Source of the DNA: Sphingobacterium chuzhouense
GTDB lineage: Bacteria > Bacteroidota > Bacteroidia > Sphingobacteriales > Sphingobacteriaceae
Direction of reading: 5' to 3'
DNA: 64,000 bases
NCBI RefSeq assembly: GCF_014692525.1
Contig: NZ_JACNYL010000004.1
Location: forward strand, 280,205-344,204
Notes under the pieces: model-generated
The model's input: the letters and a program-made list of their open reading frames with translations, nothing else
The model's database searches: none
Told to the model about the DNA's origin: nothing
Made by a program: the position numbers and the translations under genes
Shown: piece by piece, positions 1 through 9,715 of the stretch
Layout of the letters: the number at the start of each line of letters is the position of its first letter
Numbering within the stretch: position 1 is the stretch's first letter

Positions 1-410
1 AGCAACCGGAAGACTATGTTATTGCGACAGGTGTGACGACTACCGTTAGGGACTTTGTGCGTATGGCATTTGCAGAAGTGGGAATAGAGATCGAATTTAG
101 CGGTAAGGATACATTCGAAAAAGGCGTAATCATCGACCGGGACGAAGAAATCCTGAATCGATTAAATATACCTGTAGAGCATATAAAATTGGGTCAAACT
201 GTGGTAAAAGTCGATCCCCAGTATTTTCGTCCTACAGAAGTAGATTTACTAATTGGCGATCCGTCTAAAGCAAAAAATAAACTTGGTTGGATCCCAAAAT
301 ATACTTTGCCTATGTTGGTTAAGGAAATGGTAGACAATGATTTGCAATTGATGCGAAAGGAGGAGTATTTGAAAAAGGGAGGGTTTACCATACTGAATTA
401 TTTTGAATAA
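1..410 (+). CDS. gmd: GDP-mannose 4,6-dehydratase, C-terminal part (cut by window edge)
   Basis: The frame is open from base 3 and continues off the left edge, so only the last ~136 residues are seen. The first codons give DYVIATG, a signature of the short-chain dehydrogenase/reductase enzyme that turns GDP-mannose into GDP-4-keto-6-deoxymannose, the precursor of GDP-fucose and related sugars. Further on come YFRPTEVDLLIGDPSKA and KLGW, the usual nucleotide-sugar region of Gmd. The end (NYFE) and stop look normal. An internal GTG at 33 is not the true start. The enzyme acts in the cytoplasm in nucleotide-sugar supply for surface polysaccharide; the rest of its locus lies to the left. Family identification is strong. 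Confidence 0.93.
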   Translation, partial: QPEDYVIATGVTTTVRDFVRMAFAEVGIEIEFSGKDTFEKGVIIDRDEEILNRLNIPVEHIKLGQTVVKVDPQYFRPTEVDLLIGDPSKAKNKLGWIPKYTLPMLVKEMVDNDLQLMRKEEYLKKGGFTILNYFE

Positions 411-509
411 GTCCTTATCCTTTACTCTTTCTGCCTGTTTCCAATTGGAATAGTTTTTGTGATGTTAACATAGAAATAACAATGATTTTACGGCATTTAT
501 GTGAAAAAG

Positions 510-1463
510 ATGTATAAACAACAAGATATGGATAAAACGGGAACGCTTGACGTGACCAAAAAATATCCGGAAGAGCCGTCTAAAAAAAGTAACTCGAAGA
601 TTTATTTTTTCATTATAGCGATTGCAGCATTGCTTGCAACCAACGTTTATTTTTATGTGAAATTCAAATCGTCTGGAGAGAAACTCTATACGATAGCTAT
701 ACAGAAACAGGATTTACAGATTGAAATCGACCGTATAGAAGCGGAACTGGATAATCTTGTCTCCCAGAAGGTAGCAGGCGTGGATTCAGTAATGCAAGCT
801 TCCGAAATAAGAGCAAGAGAGGCTATCAGTGAGTTGCGAACCAAGCTTGAAAATCAAACGATTTCGGAAGAAGATATGCTGGTAGCAACTCGAGAGGTTG
901 CTCGGTTAAAGGGTGACGTTTCTGAATTACGTCTTGCACTTAATGAGTTAAAAGCGAGAAATGAGATTCTTCAAAAAGAAAATCAAACACTTTCCAGAAA
1001 GGTATCTACGACAGACAAAAAGGTAACAGCCCTCTCTCAAGAAAATATAGAGTTAAAGGATAAGGTCAACGTTGCTTCGGCTTTAAAAGTTTCCAATATT
1101 CAAGTAAATGGGATTTCTGTCTCAAAAAGAGGGAAAATTGAAACAGAATCGCGTGCCCGTAGAGTAGATCAGTTGCAGGTCCTATTTTCTGTCGCAGATA
1201 ACACGTTAACACCAAAAGGAAATAAAGAAGTATTTGTACGTGTTATAGATCCGTCGGGTAATTTATTCGGTGATGCCAGCAATATGTTTTATGTACATGG
1301 CGAAAAATTACAATACACATTTAAGGAAACAATTAACTTTACTAACAATGGTGAGGAGTATCAGTTCCTTTGGTCGCAAGAAAAATTCAAAAAGGGAGCG
1401 TATACCGTATTGCTGTATAACGACAATGCGATCATGGGGCGTGCCAGCGTTGTTTTAAAGTGA
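510..1463 (+). CDS. Membrane-anchored coiled-coil protein of unknown function
   Basis: About 317 residues. A Lys-rich cytoplasmic N-terminus is followed by one transmembrane segment at about residues 31-50, then a long heptad-rich region (about 60-200, many E, L, K, Q) predicted as coiled coil, then a compact beta-rich C-terminal domain of about 115 residues. I do not recognise a catalytic motif. The topology suggests an anchored periplasmic or cell-envelope scaffold. GTG 501, ATG 510 and ATG 528 are all in frame; 510 is preferred because ATG is the commoner start, but 528 is possible. It ends 33 bp before the convergent histidine kinase gene, with no clear terminator between. The gene looks intact; the function is unknown. 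Confidence 0.75.
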   Translation: MYKQQDMDKTGTLDVTKKYPEEPSKKSNSKIYFFIIAIAALLATNVYFYVKFKSSGEKLYTIAIQKQDLQIEIDRIEAELDNLVSQKVAGVDSVMQASEIRAREAISELRTKLENQTISEEDMLVATREVARLKGDVSELRLALNELKARNEILQKENQTLSRKVSTTDKKVTALSQENIELKDKVNVASALKVSNIQVNGISVSKRGKIETESRARRVDQLQVLFSVADNTLTPKGNKEVFVRVIDPSGNLFGDASNMFYVHGEKLQYTFKETINFTNNGEEYQFLWSQEKFKKGAYTVLLYNDNAIMGRASVVLK

Positions 1464-1496
1464 TCAGTAACCAGTAACTTCACTTTCCACTCTTCA

Positions 1497-4400
1497 TCAA
1501 TCCTTATAAACAGGTAAAGTTATAACGAACGTTGTTCCAATATTCGTCTGGGTCATAAATTCAATCTTTCCACCAATTCCTGTTACCGTCTGCTTTACAA
1601 AAGCTAATCCCAATCCGGTTCCGGAGCTTTTTGTCGTGAAATTGGGCTTAAATATTTTAGGAATAACGTCCTGCGGAATACCAAAGCCATTATCCTGAAT
1701 TAAGATTTCTACTGAATCTGCGTCGGTATAACGCAAAATGATATTAATTTTGATTTTCTTCCTGCCTAGACTCGCTTCTATAGCATTCTTCAATAGATTA
1801 TTGAATGTTCGCAAAAATTGATCACGGTCGCCCAGCACAAATAAGGATTTATCCGGCGTCTCGTTGATTAAAATGATAGAAGTATTACCGGTATTGCTGA
1901 AGAGGTTAATAGCCTTACGGATTTTTTCTATAAGATTAATTTTTTCAAGACTTGTTTCCGGTAATTTTGCAAAGGCAGAAAACTCCGTTGCGATTTTTGA
2001 TAGAATATCAATCTGTTCGATAATAGAAGTAGATATACGTTGGAAACGCTCTTCGAAGCGGTCATCATTTTCTTGATAGGAACGGATCAATTGCTGGATA
2101 CCTAGCTTCATCGGCGTGAGCGGATTTTTAATCTCATGTGCTACCTGTTTTGCCATTTCGCGCCAAGCAGTTTCCCGTTCCACGTCACGCAATTGTTTGG
2201 CACTCTCTTCCAGCTTGATCAGCATATGATTATATTCCTTGATGAGCATTCCAATTTCGTCGTTTCTATCCCAATAGAGTGGTTCGTTAATTTTATTAGA
2301 TAATTGCGTCTCTGCCAACTTCATTCGTACAATATCCAATGGTTTGGTTATTTTCCGAGACAGTGTCACAGCAATAAAGCCAAATAAAATAATGATGAAT
2401 GTATAGATATTTAAAATTGTGTTTAGTAGCAAATTTTTATTGTTTGCCGCGTCTTTTTCGGTCGTATAATACGGTATGTTTAGATAAGCAGCTGTCGTAT
2501 AATCTTCGTATTTGATAGTAGCATACACAGAAGAGAACCAAAAGTTGGAGATGCGTTCCCGTTCATAAGCTTCAGATTTTCGCAGTACGGATAGTTTATT
2601 CAAAGCTACAGGGTTTATAAATTCTGATATAAGCTTAAGGTCAAAAATACGTTGCTGTGAGGAGTAAAGCAATTTTCCGGATCTATCGTATAAGTTGAAG
2701 TTAGTCATGGTAGAGGGAGCCATTTCTTTGAGCATATCCACGATTTTTTCATTAAATCCCTCCCGAGTTTGGCTGCTAGCCATGTAATTTTCAATCTTTT
2801 TCGTGATTTCAGCGATTTCCTTCAATCGATTATTTGTTGTCGTCTCTTCCAGTTGCCTGTTTAAACTGATAAAGGCAACGGCTCCTGATATCAACGTCCC
2901 CAATAAGACGGATGCACTAACCAGTGCCTGGATCCGTGTACTATATTGAATATTGTTAAGCAGGATACGAAAATGATATTGAATCCTGTTCCATCGAAAA
3001 GATATGCTAGAAAAGGTCCTGATAAGATAATTGGTGAGATTAAATAGACCGAAAAAGATCAGCAAGAGAATAAAGACGATAGATGCTAAAGCCAGATATT
3101 CCCAAAGCGAGGCTTTTTGCATACTTAAAACGATGGTGGTATACGGATCCGGTTTATAAGCTAGATGGTAATAGCTGTCATTTTCTTCTAAAGGCATATA
3201 TTCCCTTAATTTATTCGGGATTCTTAAATCATTTTCGGTGTAATTGTAATTACCGTATTGCGTGACTAGGTTATTCCCCTTATATAGCGCATAGGAATTG
3301 TCCTCAAACGAATCAAATTGCCAAGCTGTAGTGTTGTTATCAGCCAATACTTCCGGATAAGGGAGCGATGTACTGTAAGACAGATTTTTTAGGTTAAGAT
3401 AGATATGGTGAAATTTCTCGGGATTGTCCTCGTAAGGAATAGAGAGATGGGTAAAATATTCATGTGTTCCCAATTCACTACGCAAACGATAAAAGTTCGT
3501 AGTAAAAGGAATTTTGATGGCACTCTTGATGACGTTCTCGCGATATTCTGCAGGTTTGTTTACCGCATAGTTCTCCAATGGTACCCCCTCGTTGTTGTAA
3601 TAGAAAGCTTGAAATTCAAATCTTGACAAATAGCCACTCATATATCTTGTTTTGATATAATCTGTGATATAAGGAATGTCGGGAATGCTATCATGTAGGT
3701 TGAAGAGCTTACTTAACCTATAATCATTTAAAATATTCTTTTCCAGATCAATAAACAATGAAACTGCGTTTACATCATCTTCTGCTAAAAGATGGGCGAT
3801 TCCCTGTTCCATTCTGTTCATTTTTTTTATCTCGTTGTAATGATTGTAAGAGATGACTGAAATGATGGAAAATAATAATATCGTTAAAATAAAAGTAGAG
3901 AGCTGATAAGGCGATGAAAAATGATAGGCTTTATAGGTTCGGAGAAAAATCAATAAACCAAAGAGGATACCGAAGAGAATATTGAAACCAATAAGGGCTG
4001 TAGCGATAAGGGCGAAAACTAGGCAGATTAATTCGATATTCAGTATGACGGTAATACTATTTAGTAGTTTGCGCACCATTTGCACAATGCGGTCAATATA
4101 CAATACTAATGTGAGTACGTTTATACTGAATAATAAGATACATAGCCAGCCATAGAAGCCGAGGTTTAGTATTTTCGTAAAGTCATTTTCGTAGACCGGG
4201 GAATGTGTAAGAAGCGTTCCGAGAAAATAATAGGTTATATGACCGACAAAATATATCGAAAAAATACCGATAATAGAGACGATAACAGCATAGGTTTTTT
4301 TTGATAAAAAAGCTGGAACTTTAAGATACTTTTGAATGGCCATAATAAAACACATAAACCAAAACATAGCACATGTGTTTACTAAAAAAGACCAAATGTT

Positions 4401-5252
4401 TGGTAAAAATTGGTTATAGGCGTAATGTTTGGGATCAAATAGTTCCAAACTGGAATGGATGAACAGCCAGTTAGACTTTAGATCCAGATATCGTATCGCC
4501 ACCAATATGCTTGCGAATAGGATGATTCCTAACCATGTTTTCCCTTTTTTAGCCAAATAGACAGCGACGCTATTGGTTAGTATAATCAAACAGATGAGTG
4601 CTGCTACCCAACAAAAGAATTGCAAGTTAATGTATAAATTATCTTTCTTTCCTTCGATTAACTTAACTGAGAATAAATAATCGCCATCTTTACTGTAAAT
4701 ATTACGTATGTTTTTATTATCATCATATCGTGCGATTTCGAGATTTTTCACGCCGATGGTGGAGAGAAAATTATTGCTCAAAAATTGGTTGGTATTTTCG
4801 AAGTTCCGCTTTATAGGTACCAATGCGAGTACGGAGATTCCGTTCGTCAGCTCTTTTTTCTTTGCTAAAAATGAGCGGTTTTCTGTTTGGATGACGGAAG
4901 TATTTTTGCGTAATCCTACATCACTGAAAGGTACGTAGATATTCGTAGACCAATGGATGATCTGGTTGTCGTTGTATATATAAAAATAAATGTATTCTTT
5001 AGCTAGCTCTGTCGTGATGTTGGAGAGCTGCATGGGATATTTGTCGGCATGCTGAAATGTTTTGATAACCAAGCTGTCGCTCCAGATTTCATCAATTCTG
5101 TCTTCATACCAATGGATCTTCCGGGTAAGCTTTTTTTCATCCAGTTCGAGCATGTCTTCATCCGTGATGGTGAAATGTATGGTAAGCGCTGTTCCCATAA
5201 GGGATAGCGTTAAAACCAAAAGCAAAAATCGAATCTTAGTAAGCATCTCCAT
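1497..5252 (-). CDS. Very large multi-pass sensor histidine kinase (NtrY-like)
   Basis: The product has 1251 residues. A first membrane helix lies near residues 8-26, an extracytoplasmic segment follows, then a block of about eight helices (about 210-480), a second long extracytoplasmic region, and further helices near 730, 785 and 950. Next come a HAMP-like segment (about 960-1015), a HisKA domain with phospho-acceptor His1039 in AHEIKNPLTP, and an HATPase domain with an N box, DNGFGI and GTGLGLA. The AHEIKNPLTPMKLGIQQL stretch resembles NtrY-type kinases. No response regulator lies beside it, so it is an orphan kinase here. It follows the sdh operon but is separated from it by a strong terminator at 5288-5315, so it probably has its own promoter. 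The signal is unknown. Confidence 0.9.
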   Translation of the reverse strand: MEMLTKIRFLLLVLTLSLMGTALTIHFTITDEDMLELDEKKLTRKIHWYEDRIDEIWSDSLVIKTFQHADKYPMQLSNITTELAKEYIYFYIYNDNQIIHWSTNIYVPFSDVGLRKNTSVIQTENRSFLAKKKELTNGISVLALVPIKRNFENTNQFLSNNFLSTIGVKNLEIARYDDNKNIRNIYSKDGDYLFSVKLIEGKKDNLYINLQFFCWVAALICLIILTNSVAVYLAKKGKTWLGIILFASILVAIRYLDLKSNWLFIHSSLELFDPKHYAYNQFLPNIWSFLVNTCAMFWFMCFIMAIQKYLKVPAFLSKKTYAVIVSIIGIFSIYFVGHITYYFLGTLLTHSPVYENDFTKILNLGFYGWLCILLFSINVLTLVLYIDRIVQMVRKLLNSITVILNIELICLVFALIATALIGFNILFGILFGLLIFLRTYKAYHFSSPYQLSTFILTILLFSIISVISYNHYNEIKKMNRMEQGIAHLLAEDDVNAVSLFIDLEKNILNDYRLSKLFNLHDSIPDIPYITDYIKTRYMSGYLSRFEFQAFYYNNEGVPLENYAVNKPAEYRENVIKSAIKIPFTTNFYRLRSELGTHEYFTHLSIPYEDNPEKFHHIYLNLKNLSYSTSLPYPEVLADNNTTAWQFDSFEDNSYALYKGNNLVTQYGNYNYTENDLRIPNKLREYMPLEENDSYYHLAYKPDPYTTIVLSMQKASLWEYLALASIVFILLLIFFGLFNLTNYLIRTFSSISFRWNRIQYHFRILLNNIQYSTRIQALVSASVLLGTLISGAVAFISLNRQLEETTTNNRLKEIAEITKKIENYMASSQTREGFNEKIVDMLKEMAPSTMTNFNLYDRSGKLLYSSQQRIFDLKLISEFINPVALNKLSVLRKSEAYERERISNFWFSSVYATIKYEDYTTAAYLNIPYYTTEKDAANNKNLLLNTILNIYTFIIILFGFIAVTLSRKITKPLDIVRMKLAETQLSNKINEPLYWDRNDEIGMLIKEYNHMLIKLEESAKQLRDVERETAWREMAKQVAHEIKNPLTPMKLGIQQLIRSYQENDDRFEERFQRISTSIIEQIDILSKIATEFSAFAKLPETSLEKINLIEKIRKAINLFSNTGNTSIILINETPDKSLFVLGDRDQFLRTFNNLLKNAIEASLGRKKIKINIILRYTDADSVEILIQDNGFGIPQDVIPKIFKPNFTTKSSGTGLGLAFVKQTVTGIGGKIEFMTQTNIGTTFVITLPVYKD

Positions 5253-5287
5253 TCTTCTCCATACGATGGATGTAAATATAAAAAAAA

Positions 5288-5315
5288 GTCCCCGTTATGC
5301 ACGCATAACGGGGAC
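5288..5315 (-). terminator. Rho-independent terminator of the sdhCAB operon
   Basis: A perfect 13-bp inverted repeat (GTCCCCGTTATGC and its complement, 2-nt centre) is followed on the minus strand by a run of T. It lies 28 bp past the sdhB stop and before the kinase gene, so it should end sdh transcription. Confidence 0.9.
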
Positions 5316-5343
5316 ACCTTGTTTCTCCTATTATAGAATATGC

Positions 5344-6123
5344 CTAGGAATGCGTGTGAACATCTTCTTCACGGAAGAATTTTGCTGTGAAGTATTCACG
5401 GTTCATCCGAGCTATATTAGATAATTTGATACCTTTAGGACATTCTGCTTCACAGGCACCAGTATTCGTACAGTTACCAAACCCTTCTGCATCCATTTGG
5501 TCAATCATCGCTTGTGCTCTTTCATAACGTTCTGTCTGGCCTTGTGGCAATAGCGCAAATTGAGAAATCTTTGCCGATACGAATAGCATGGCAGAAGCAT
5601 TTTTACACGCTGCTACGCATGCGCCGCAACCAATACATGTCGCTGACTCAAAAGCTTCATCTGCAATACGTTTTGGAATAGGAATGGTATTAGCATCTGG
5701 AACTCCACCTGTGTTTACATTTACGTATCCACCTGCTTGTTGAATTCGATCGAAGGATGTACGATCAACAGCCAAATCTTTTAATACAGGGAATGCCGCT
5801 GCTCTCCACGGTTCGATGACAATGGTCTGCCCATCATGGAAAGAGCGCATGTGCAACTGACAGGTAGTAATACCGTATTTAGGGCCGTGCGGACGACCGT
5901 TGATAACCAACGAGCACATACCACAAATACCTTCGCGGCAGTCATGATCAAAATATATAGGGTCTTCTCCCTTGCGTGTGAGGTCTTCGTTTACTACATC
6001 AAGCATTTCTAAGAAAGACATATCATCTGCTATATCTTTCGCTTGAATTGTAACGAATTTTCCTTTGGATTTATCGTTTTTCTGACGCCAAACTTTCAGC
6101 GTTAAATTCATATGTTGTGCCAT
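5344..6123 (-). CDS. sdhB: Succinate dehydrogenase / fumarate reductase iron-sulfur subunit
   Basis: 259 residues. Three Fe-S sites are visible in the expected order: the [2Fe-2S] ferredoxin-like cysteines in CREGICGMC and ITTCQLH, a [4Fe-4S] motif CIGCGACVAAC, and the C-terminal cysteines in CTNTGACEAECPKG that hold the [3Fe-4S] cluster near the quinone site. The protein carries electrons from the flavin subunit to the membrane cytochrome b on the cytoplasmic face of complex II. It is the last gene of sdhCAB, 15 bp after sdhA. Codon 1 and codon 5 are both ATG; the first is used here. Length and motifs are normal for the family. Confidence 0.97.
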   Translation of the reverse strand: MAQHMNLTLKVWRQKNDKSKGKFVTIQAKDIADDMSFLEMLDVVNEDLTRKGEDPIYFDHDCREGICGMCSLVINGRPHGPKYGITTCQLHMRSFHDGQTIVIEPWRAAAFPVLKDLAVDRTSFDRIQQAGGYVNVNTGGVPDANTIPIPKRIADEAFESATCIGCGACVAACKNASAMLFVSAKISQFALLPQGQTERYERAQAMIDQMDAEGFGNCTNTGACEAECPKGIKLSNIARMNREYFTAKFFREEDVHTHS

Positions 6124-6138
6124 GATAATATCTCCCTA

Positions 6139-8073
6139 CTATTTATAACTTCTTTGTGTTAATTTAACGTTTTCGAAAACTAACTCTTCCTTGTGTAAAG
6201 CTTCTGGCTGGTCGTCTCCTTTAAATTCCCAGGCTGCAACATAAGTAAAGTTTTCATCGTCACGTTTTGCTTCTCCTTCTTCCGTTTGTGATTCCAGACG
6301 GAAGTGTCCTCCACATGATTCGCTACGGTTTAGTGCATCGTCGACCATCAGTTCACCTAGCTCGAGGAAGTCTGCTACACGTCCAGCTTTTTCCAAAGAC
6401 ATGTTGAGCTCTTCGTTTTCACCCAATACTTTCACGTCAGACCAAAATTCTTTTTTTAATTCCTGAATCAAGCCTTTTGCTTTTGTTAAGCCTTCCGCAG
6501 TACGTGCCATACCGCAGTATTCCCACATGATATTTCCTAATTTCTTGTGAATATCATCTACGGTTTTGGAACCTTTCAGGCTTAGTAACGCATTGATTTT
6601 ATCTTCAACCTCTTTACGTGTTTGCTCGAAGGCAGGGTTATTTTTATCAACTGGTGCAAAGCTTCCCAAATTAGCAAGATAGTCACCCACAGTATATGGA
6701 ATAACAAAATATCCATCGGATAGACCTTGCATAAGCGCAGATGCACCTAAACGGTTAGCGCCGTGATCAGAAAAATTACATTCGCCGAGCGCATACAATC
6801 CAGGTACGGTAGTCATCAAATTATAGTCTACCCAGATACCTCCCATGGTATAGTGTACTGCAGGATAGATACGCATTGGTTGTTCATACGGGTTTTCGTC
6901 CGTAATTTGGTAATACATGTCGAATAAGTTACCATATTTAGCCTCTACCGTATCTTTTCCCAAACGTTTTATAGCATCGGCAAAATCCAAGAAAACGGCC
7001 ACACCGGATTTACCTACACCGCGACCGTCGTCTACCATTTCTTTCGCATTACGGGATGCCACATCACGCGGTACCAAGTTACCGAAAGAAGGATATTTTC
7101 TTTCCAAAAAGTAATCCCGATCCTCTTCTTTAATATCCGCTGGCTTTAATTGCCCTTGGCGTAATTTTTCAGAAAGTTCTTTTGTCTTCGGAACCCAGAC
7201 CCGTCCATCGTTACGAAGCGATTCCGACATCAATGTCAGCTTGGATTGGTGATCGCCTGTTACTGGAATACAAGTAGGGTGGATCTGTGTATAACATGGG
7301 TTTGCAAAGAAAGCACCACGTTTATGCGCTCTCCAGGCGGCAGTAACGTTACATCCCATAGCATTGGTAGAAAGGAAGAATACGTTTCCGTAACCTCCGG
7401 TGCACAGCAATACAGCGTGCCCTTCGTGTGACTCTATTTTACCCGTTACCATGTCGCGCGTGATGATACCACGTGCATGTCCGTCAATTTTCACCAAATC
7501 CAACATCTCATGGCGGGTGTAAGAAATGACTTTTCCTTTTCTTATCTGGCGGTTCAATGCAGAATAAGCGCCTAATAACAATTGCTGTCCTGTCTGCCCA
7601 CGTGCATAGAACGTACGGGATACTTGTGCTCCTCCAAAAGAGCGGTTGTCCAATAACCCGCCATATTCGCGAGCAAAAGGAACGCCTTGTGCCACACATT
7701 GGTCTATGATATTAACGGAAACCTCCGCTAAACGATATACATTCGCTTCACGTGCGCGGTAGTCTCCTCCTTTAATGGTGTCGTAGAATAAACGGTAAAC
7801 AGAGTCACCATCATTTTGATAGTTTTTGGCAGCATTTATACCGCCCTGTGCAGCAATAGAGTGTGCACGGCGCGGGGAATCTTGGTAACAGAATGTTTTG
7901 ACGTTGTAACCAAGTTCTGCCAACGAAGCTGCTGCTGATGCCCCTGCCAAACCTGTACCCACCACAATGATGGTGAACTTGCGTTTGTTGGCTGGATTGA
8001 CCAGCTTCATATTGAATTTATGTTTTGACCATTTCTCGGCTAATGGGCCTGCAGGTACTTTCGAATCTAACAT
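6139..8073 (-). CDS. sdhA: Succinate dehydrogenase / fumarate reductase flavoprotein subunit
   Basis: 644 residues. The N-terminal dinucleotide fold shows GTGLAGASAAASLAELG. The stretch RAHSIAAQGGINA holds the His expected to carry covalently bound FAD. Further motifs are NPCYTQIHPT in the substrate region and ECNFSDHGANRLGASALMQG near the FAD-binding C-terminal part. It oxidises succinate to fumarate in the TCA cycle and passes electrons to SdhB. It lies between sdhC and sdhB in one operon. The length (~640) and the partnership with a single cytochrome b match the B-type enzymes of Bacteroidota, Bacillus and Wolinella rather than the four-subunit enteric type. Direction in vivo (succinate oxidation or fumarate reduction) cannot be told from sequence. 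Confidence 0.97.
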   Translation of the reverse strand: MLDSKVPAGPLAEKWSKHKFNMKLVNPANKRKFTIIVVGTGLAGASAAASLAELGYNVKTFCYQDSPRRAHSIAAQGGINAAKNYQNDGDSVYRLFYDTIKGGDYRAREANVYRLAEVSVNIIDQCVAQGVPFAREYGGLLDNRSFGGAQVSRTFYARGQTGQQLLLGAYSALNRQIRKGKVISYTRHEMLDLVKIDGHARGIITRDMVTGKIESHEGHAVLLCTGGYGNVFFLSTNAMGCNVTAAWRAHKRGAFFANPCYTQIHPTCIPVTGDHQSKLTLMSESLRNDGRVWVPKTKELSEKLRQGQLKPADIKEEDRDYFLERKYPSFGNLVPRDVASRNAKEMVDDGRGVGKSGVAVFLDFADAIKRLGKDTVEAKYGNLFDMYYQITDENPYEQPMRIYPAVHYTMGGIWVDYNLMTTVPGLYALGECNFSDHGANRLGASALMQGLSDGYFVIPYTVGDYLANLGSFAPVDKNNPAFEQTRKEVEDKINALLSLKGSKTVDDIHKKLGNIMWEYCGMARTAEGLTKAKGLIQELKKEFWSDVKVLGENEELNMSLEKAGRVADFLELGELMVDDALNRSESCGGHFRLESQTEEGEAKRDDENFTYVAAWEFKGDDQPEALHKEELVFENVKLTQRSYK

Positions 8074-8119
8074 ATTTTAAATAATTTATATTTAACAGAT
8101 ATGGATATATCCTCAAATA

Positions 8120-8893
8120 TTATTTAACGAAATAAAAATATAATGGCATCAATGCAAAACCAATCGGAATGATGACACCGAACCCCCAAACACCTAAAAA
8201 CTCAATGATAGGTACATATTTTTTATGGGTAACACCCAACGTCTGGAAAGCTGACTTGAATCCATGAATCAAGTGAAACGACAAAGCCACCATGGCAAGG
8301 ACATAGAAAATGACTATCCCAATATTCTGGAAAGCAAAGTCCACTTGTTTATAAAGATCCCGTGCTTTAATGATTTCTACATTATTCTCAACGGTGACCT
8401 GATAGTCGTTAAACTCATCGGCTTGTATTTCCTGTACAGTGGTTTCACCTGTTGCAAGATCTGTGCGATATTCGACATACGGCACTTGATCGTTATGGTA
8501 TTTCCACCAGAAGTTGTACATGTGTGTGGCTAGGAAAACCAAGATGATGGTTCCTAAGATCCCCATGTTACGGGAATTCCACTTGCTATTTGCAGCACCA
8601 TTGAATTGTGCGTAGCCAATAGGACGAGCAGCCTTGTTTTTCATCGTCAAGACTAAGGCATAAATAGCATGTAAAATGATTGAAGCATAAAGTAGATATG
8701 ATACTACTTTAATGGGGGTAAAGTGGGTCATGAAATACGCATACTGATTGAAGGCGTATCCCGCATCGTTTTTAAATAGCTGCAAGTTACCAATCAAATG
8801 AACGATCAGGAACAGACATAAAAAAATCCCCGTCAAGCTCATGATTAGTTTTCTTCCAAGTGAAGAATTTAAAACTGGCTTTGAATTACTCAT
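8120..8893 (-). CDS. sdhC: Succinate dehydrogenase cytochrome b subunit (di-heme, single-subunit anchor)
   Basis: 257 residues with five hydrophobic helices and several membrane histidines suited to bind two b hemes (LIVHLIGN, YFMTHF, ILHAIYA, LATHMYN, LSFHLIHGF). This is the type-B anchor in which one five-helix protein replaces SdhC plus SdhD. It anchors SdhAB to the inner membrane and passes electrons to menaquinone. It is the first gene of sdhCAB; a Bacteroidota-type promoter lies just upstream. A hydrophilic loop of about 40 residues between the third and fourth helices (around residues 135-180) is typical of the Bacteroidota version. No separate sdhD is seen. Confidence 0.95.
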   Translation of the reverse strand: MSNSKPVLNSSLGRKLIMSLTGIFLCLFLIVHLIGNLQLFKNDAGYAFNQYAYFMTHFTPIKVVSYLLYASIILHAIYALVLTMKNKAARPIGYAQFNGAANSKWNSRNMGILGTIILVFLATHMYNFWWKYHNDQVPYVEYRTDLATGETTVQEIQADEFNDYQVTVENNVEIIKARDLYKQVDFAFQNIGIVIFYVLAMVALSFHLIHGFKSAFQTLGVTHKKYVPIIEFLGVWGFGVIIPIGFALMPLYFYFVK

Positions 8894-8921
8894 TATCCTA
8901 GATGTTTATATATTATTTTCG

Positions 8922-8956
8922 CAAATCTATTTATTTGTTAACACAAATATGACAAA
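8922..8956 (-). promoter_or_regulatory. Probable sdhC promoter
   Basis: On the minus strand TAGATTTG (8922-8929) matches the -7 consensus TAnnTTTG, with TTTG (8953-8956) 23 bp upstream as a -33 element. It lies 28 bp before the sdhC start. Confidence 0.55.
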
Positions 8957-8994
8957 GAAGTAGGTAAAACAAATAATTTAGAACGTTTCTAATC

Positions 8995-9035
8995 AACAAT
9001 AAGGGGTTGCCCACTTTGAGCAACCCCTTATTGTT
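8995..9035 (-). terminator. Strong hairpin after the outer-membrane barrel gene
   Basis: A 16-bp perfect inverted repeat (AACAATAAGGGGTTGC, 9-nt loop) lies 37 bp past the stop of the minus-strand barrel gene and ahead of sdhC. The T-tract is weak on both strands, so it may also act as an mRNA 3' stabilising hairpin. Confidence 0.7.
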
Positions 9036-9072
9036 TTCTTGGAAAGCTTTTAGCTAGTATGGCATGTAGAAA

Positions 9073-9651
9073 CTATAAGAAAGAATACCCTACCCCTATA
9101 GTCCACATTCTTATTTTCTGATTGCCTGTTTCGTTCAAATTGGTCAATCCGTGCTCGTATCGTAAATCTACTGTAAAGCTACTGATGTCGGCGCCAATAC
9201 CACCGATGATACCGGTAGAATTCTTTTTATAGGCACCCCAATTGGTGGCTTCACTTAAGTTAACGACTTTGCCGTCTTGTGCGAAAGAAAATACCGGGCC
9301 TGCTTGGATACGAGCGCCTATAGGGCCGATTCCAATTCGTGTGCCCAATAGAATAGGCATGTCCATGCTTTTAAATGTTGCATCTCCCTCATCACCATCT
9401 TTTGTAATACCCGCTTTTTTACTGGCATAATAAAGCTCCGGTTGTACATGGAATCCTGCAATTCCTACACGGCCCCAAGCACCCAATTGGAATCCTGTTT
9501 TTGTATCTGAATTAAAAAAACTTCCTTCGGATCGCAGACTAGAAAAGCCCAGCGCTCCTTTTAATCCCACTTTGAACGATGGAAATAATTGTGCTTGTGA
9601 GATGCCGATAGCGGCAATCAAACAAATTAAAGTAAGTATAGATTTTTTCAT
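9073..9651 (-). CDS. Small outer-membrane beta-barrel protein (porin-like)
   Basis: 192 residues with a clear Sec signal peptide (MKKSILTLICLIAAIGISQAQ). The mature part has alternating hydrophobic strands with aromatic girdle residues (FKVGLKGALGFSSL, GAWGRVGIAGFHVQPELYY, VDLRYEHGLTN) and ends in a strand WTIGVGYSFL with C-terminal aromatic residues, as needed for BAM-dependent insertion. This matches the PorT / OmpW-like small barrels common in Bacteroidota. It is a single gene with its own hairpin terminator. The size suggests an eight-stranded barrel. Substrate and role are unknown. Confidence 0.85.
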   Translation of the reverse strand: MKKSILTLICLIAAIGISQAQLFPSFKVGLKGALGFSSLRSEGSFFNSDTKTGFQLGAWGRVGIAGFHVQPELYYASKKAGITKDGDEGDATFKSMDMPILLGTRIGIGPIGARIQAGPVFSFAQDGKVVNLSEATNWGAYKKNSTGIIGGIGADISSFTVDLRYEHGLTNLNETGNQKIRMWTIGVGYSFL

Positions 9652-9715
9652 GTGAAAAATATTTGTTTATTTTATTCAACTACAATAATAAGGTATTTGT
9701 TTTAAAATTTAATAT

